Positions 3,529-6,171 of a stretch of 6,171 bases of DNA are shown here, one piece after another. The translations under genes and the position numbers were made by a program. This stretch comes from Pontiellaceae bacterium. Its GTDB lineage: Bacteria; Verrucomicrobiota; Kiritimatiellia; Kiritimatiellales; Tichowtungiaceae. Location: the NCBI GenBank assembly GCA_025457785.1, contig JALOTS010000142.1, positions 1 through 6,171 of the forward strand, written 5' to 3'. The stretch's first letter is position 1. Every line of letters begins with the position of its first letter. The notes below the pieces were generated by a model. The model made no database searches. It had not been told where the DNA came from and saw only the letters and a program-made list of their open reading frames with translations.

Positions 3529-5718
3529 ATGATAAAGAGAATGATTCATTTGAATAGTTTCGTCGCAGTCGCGGCGCTGATGCTGACGATTCAGACACAG
3601 GCGGCACTGATTTGCGATCTGGACGCAACCGTTGAGGGAAGTGTTTTAACGGACTCCGGCAACATCGTGTATTACTGGACAGATCAATCCGGATACGGAA
3701 ACAATGCCGGCGATTCGACGATTATTGGAAGCCCCCTTTTTCCCGGCGCAAGCCTGTCTGCATCGGGACTTGCGGGTGTGGATATGTTAAGCACCAGAGC
3801 CGGTTTTAAGCTGTTTACTCCGGCGGAGCAGGACAGTTGGCTCGACTTTAACGGACTTGCGGCGGGAAACAGCGGTTTCGCGGTGTTTGCAGCGTTTAAA
3901 GTTGACGGGTTGACGGGAACTGCACGGGATGTGCTGTTCGCCAATAACGGTAACGCCACAGCAGCATCAAGTTTTGGTTTGAAATATGAAAACGGCAAGG
4001 TAACGACGTTTATCGGCGGGAAAAGCTACATCAAAGGTGCGACGCTGCTCGCGGCAGGTGATACCGTTGTCGTCGCATTCAATTATGACAAAGCAAACGG
4101 CGCCATAGAATTATGGGATTCGAAAAACAGCGCATCGCTAAAAACCAACGGAGTGGCGGCCGCCGATTTCTCATCGACTCAAGGTCTTTGGCTCGGCACC
4201 TCCGACAATCCCGCTCAATTCATGAATGGAATGATTGGCGAGGTGCTGGTCTATGATGAGTTCCTTGATGCCGCGACATTTTCAAACAAATGCGCTGAGC
4301 TGAAAGAGAAGTGGACGGTTGCCACGCAAATCCTGCCTCCTGCCGGCTTAACCGCTGTGGGCGTTAATACTGCCGTAGTGCTGGACTGGCTCGATGACGG
4401 TTCAGGTTTGCTGGACTATTTCACTGTATATAAATCGGAGGTCAGCGGAACAAATCATTATGTGGAACTGACGAATCTTACGGACAGTTCATACTTCGAT
4501 ATGGATGTTATTGCCGGAACAACCTACTACTACGCGGTCACTGCGACAGATACCAATGGCGTTGAATCCGCTTTCAGTGCCGAAGTGAGCGCAGTGCCCA
4601 TAACAGTTTCCACAAATATGGTTCTGTACCAGCACCTGGATGCATCTCTTCCCGACAGCGTGACAACCGTCTCCGGTGAGGTGACGGGATGGACCGACCA
4701 GTCGGGCAAAGGCCACGATGCCATTGACGGTGACGGCGACCCCGTATTGTTTCCGGGAAGCAGCCTCTCAGGTTCGGGACTTGCGGGTGTCGACGTGAGG
4801 ACAAACCGTGCGTCGCTCGAACTGTTTGATGCGGCCGGAACCGATGCCTTTATGAATTTCAGGGGCGGCGCCGCGACCAACAGCGGGTTCGCCGTGCTGG
4901 TGGCATTTAAGGCGGACAGTGTTTTGGGAAATCTTCACAGGGATCTCGTGATCGGGAACTTTGATACGATCGCCAGCGGGTTGCAGTTGCGGTATGACGC
5001 AGGTCCTATGGCGGCCCATCTCGGCGGGGTTTCCATTGTAAAAGGTGATGTGTTTCCTGTGGCGGCGGGAGACACGGTTGTTTTTGCGCTGAACTACACC
5101 GCATCCAACGGGGAAATGGTTTTCTGGGATTCCAAGAATAACAATGCGAGAACGAACACCACAACGGTCGCCGGGAACTTTACCACAGCCAAAAAGATGC
5201 GTCTGGCCGGCAGCGATAATACCGGACAATACATGGACGGCATGATCGGTGAAGTGAAAATCTTTGCATCCAGTCTGAGTCCCGACGACTTCAACGCTCA
5301 ACGAACCGCTCTGGCCTCCAAGTGGGGCGCGGCGGAAATACCGAAGTACACCCGGTGGGCTTCCGGCTGGGGGGTGAATATCGGCTCTGAAACCAATGAC
5401 TATGACAGCGATGAATTGAACAACCTCTGTGAGTACGCATTGGGCGGCAACCCGACCAATGGAACGGTTGATCCCGCCGTTCTGCCGGAGCTTATAAAGA
5501 CAGGGTCGGGATTCGACTATGTCTATGTCCAGCGTAACGATGACCCGGCTCTGGTGTACACGGTGAAGGCCGCAACCAACCTGTTTTCTCCGAGCTGGAC
5601 CAATATTGCAGGCGGCGTGATTTCAACCAATGCCGGTGCCGGTTCCTTCGATACGGTAACCGACTCATTCCCGATCACGAAAGAAAAACTCTACATCCGT
5701 CTGACAATCGAAAAATAA
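3529..5718 (+). CDS. Secreted multidomain protein: two ConA-like lectin (LamG) domains flanking an FnIII domain
   Basis: This 729-residue protein has a signal peptide (MIKRMIHLNSFVAVAALMLTIQTQA, cleavage near residue 25). Domain 1 (about 26-265) and domain 3 (about 363-600) are homologous ConA-like lectin/glucanase folds. Both share WTDQSG-x-G-x-x-A (50-60 and 388-398), SGLAGVD, NSGFAV, a WDSKN motif and GMIGEV. A fibronectin type III domain (about 270-357; PPAGLTAV, then VLDW and TTYYYAVTATDTNG) separates them. The C-terminus (about 601-729) begins with DYDSDELNNLCEYALGGNP (624-642), an Asp-rich, possibly Ca-binding motif typical of PVC surface proteins, and ends with a beta-rich module. No catalytic residues are recognisable, so glycan binding or adhesion outside the cell is likely. 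ATG 3529 is preferred over the in-frame TTG at 3505, because AAGGAG (3517-3522) sits 6 bases before it. It is probably co-transcribed with the gene at 5729. Confidence 0.8.
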   Translation: MIKRMIHLNSFVAVAALMLTIQTQAALICDLDATVEGSVLTDSGNIVYYWTDQSGYGNNAGDSTIIGSPLFPGASLSASGLAGVDMLSTRAGFKLFTPAEQDSWLDFNGLAAGNSGFAVFAAFKVDGLTGTARDVLFANNGNATAASSFGLKYENGKVTTFIGGKSYIKGATLLAAGDTVVVAFNYDKANGAIELWDSKNSASLKTNGVAAADFSSTQGLWLGTSDNPAQFMNGMIGEVLVYDEFLDAATFSNKCAELKEKWTVATQILPPAGLTAVGVNTAVVLDWLDDGSGLLDYFTVYKSEVSGTNHYVELTNLTDSSYFDMDVIAGTTYYYAVTATDTNGVESAFSAEVSAVPITVSTNMVLYQHLDASLPDSVTTVSGEVTGWTDQSGKGHDAIDGDGDPVLFPGSSLSGSGLAGVDVRTNRASLELFDAAGTDAFMNFRGGAATNSGFAVLVAFKADSVLGNLHRDLVIGNFDTIASGLQLRYDAGPMAAHLGGVSIVKGDVFPVAAGDTVVFALNYTASNGEMVFWDSKNNNARTNTTTVAGNFTTAKKMRLAGSDNTGQYMDGMIGEVKIFASSLSPDDFNAQRTALASKWGAAEIPKYTRWASGWGVNIGSETNDYDSDELNNLCEYALGGNPTNGTVDPAVLPELIKTGSGFDYVYVQRNDDPALVYTVKAATNLFSPSWTNIAGGVISTNAGAGSFDTVTDSFPITKEKLYIRLTIEK
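3676..4314 (+). repeat. Intragenic duplication, copy 1 (first LamG-type domain)
   Basis: This segment encodes WTDQSG through the terminal Lys-Trp of the first lectin domain. It aligns almost without gaps with 4690-5325, at an offset of 337-338 residues. Identical DNA such as TCGGGACTTGCGGGTGT (3763-3779, and 4774-4790) remains in both copies, but overall the two are well diverged, so the duplication is old. Confidence 0.75.
4690..5325 (+). repeat. Intragenic duplication, copy 2 (second LamG-type domain)
   Basis: This is the partner of 3676-4314. The residue offset is 338 at the WTDQSG motif and 337 at both GMIGEV and the terminal Lys-Trp, so copy 2 is about one residue shorter. The predicted fold is the same; loop residues that would form a ligand site differ between copies (for example GYGNNA versus GKGHDA), so binding specificities may differ. 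Confidence 0.75.
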
Positions 5719-5728
5719 AGGGCATGCA

Positions 5729-6171
5729 ATGAAACGGGGAATCCTGCTGATGATTTGTGCCGCAATCGCAAGCGGGAGTCTGGCTTACACCACCAGTGTG
5801 GGACTCGACTTGACCCATGAGGAGGTTGTGACGATGGCCGGATCATCGGCAAGTTTCGGCTGGTCCGGCACGGCGGGCCAGTCTCTGGGCATCGGCTCAG
5901 CCGCAACGGTTATAACGATTCCCGATGCCGGAGGGGCCGGCCCTGTGAATGTCGGTGCGGCATCGATCACCCTCGAGTTCGGGAGTCAGTGGATTCTCGA
6001 CGGAACGAATTATCCGGGGCCGTACACGGTGGGAACCCGCTTTGTGCTGGCCCGCGGCGGTGCATTCAGCGGTTCTGTGCGGGGGGTGCGTTTCCGAAAC
6101 TTTAGCCTTCCCTCAAATCGTGATCTCCAGCTGTTTGTCAACTCCACGTCGCTCTATTATGAAGTCGTCTC
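5729..6171 (+). CDS. Secreted protein of unknown function, N-terminal part (runs off the window)
   Basis: A continuous frame opens at ATG 5729 and stays open for 147 codons to the window edge. It begins with a signal peptide (MKRGILLMICAAIASGSLA, cleavage after residue 19). The visible mature part is Gly-, Ser- and Thr-rich and appears all-beta: SFGWSGTAGQSLGIGSAA, then VNVGAASITLEFG, FVLARGGAFSGSVRGVRF, RDLQLFVNSTSLYYEVV. I do not recognise a named domain; it resembles the N-terminal beta modules of large surface proteins in this kind of bacterium. The ATG is 10 bases after the stop of the lectin-domain gene. Its AAAGGG ribosome site (5717-5722) overlaps that stop codon, so the two genes probably form an operon with coupled translation. 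It lies in a different frame from its neighbour. Its total length and function cannot be judged here. Confidence 0.7.
   Translation, partial: MKRGILLMICAAIASGSLAYTTSVGLDLTHEEVVTMAGSSASFGWSGTAGQSLGIGSAATVITIPDAGGAGPVNVGAASITLEFGSQWILDGTNYPGPYTVGTRFVLARGGAFSGSVRGVRFRNFSLPSNRDLQLFVNSTSLYYEVV

Noticed and set aside
4768..5301. Open minus-strand frame opposite the second lectin domain
   Set aside because: It is antisense to a well-supported domain, with no motif of its own.

Overview
The window looks like a piece of a carbohydrate-degradation locus from a PVC-superphylum bacterium. Kiritimatiellota or a close Verrucomicrobiota relative is the best guess, made from protein style alone: a hybrid-two-component-type regulator ending in an AraC domain, several small secreted proteins, ConA-like lectin/FnIII multidomain proteins, and a C-terminal 'D-x-D-x-D-x-L-x-N-L-x-E-Y-A-L-G-G-N-P' module. 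No RNA gene, CRISPR array, transposase or defence gene was seen.

Layout. (1) Bases 3-635 carry the end of a response-regulator or hybrid histidine kinase protein: a receiver domain joined to an AraC-type DNA-binding domain. The receiver part (3-179) has an in-frame TAG at 108-110 and loses several normally conserved residues. The intact frame from 180 encodes only the tail of the receiver and the AraC domain. (2) A gene-free stretch (636-967) holds a short tandem repeat and a promoter/operator-like element. (3) Bases 968-2359 encode a secreted glycoside hydrolase 71/99-like protein, followed by a strong hairpin terminator (2373-2417) that can serve both strands. (4) A convergent gene on the minus strand (2479-3219) encodes a small secreted protein of unknown function. 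(5) The divergent intergenic region (3220-3528) contains a second, almost identical copy of the promoter element. (6) Bases 3529-5718 encode a 729-residue secreted protein with two homologous ConA-like lectin (LamG-type) domains around an FnIII domain, plus a C-terminal repeat-type module. (7) Ten bases later a further secreted protein starts at 5729 and runs off the window end.

The main signal not explained by the genes is the shared promoter element. A 31-bp block (30/31 identical) lies at 826-856 and 3360-3390, upstream of the hydrolase and the lectin-domain operon. It contains the inverted repeat GGTCA-N5-TGACC, and weaker similarity extends over about 68 bp. In both copies a -10-like hexamer sits at the same distance downstream. 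This suggests that the two secreted products form one regulon controlled by one activator. The neighbouring AraC-type regulator is an obvious candidate, but its receiver appears broken, or is misread at a low-quality sequence end. How the enzymes work together on a particular glycan is inference; the substrate cannot be read from this sequence.
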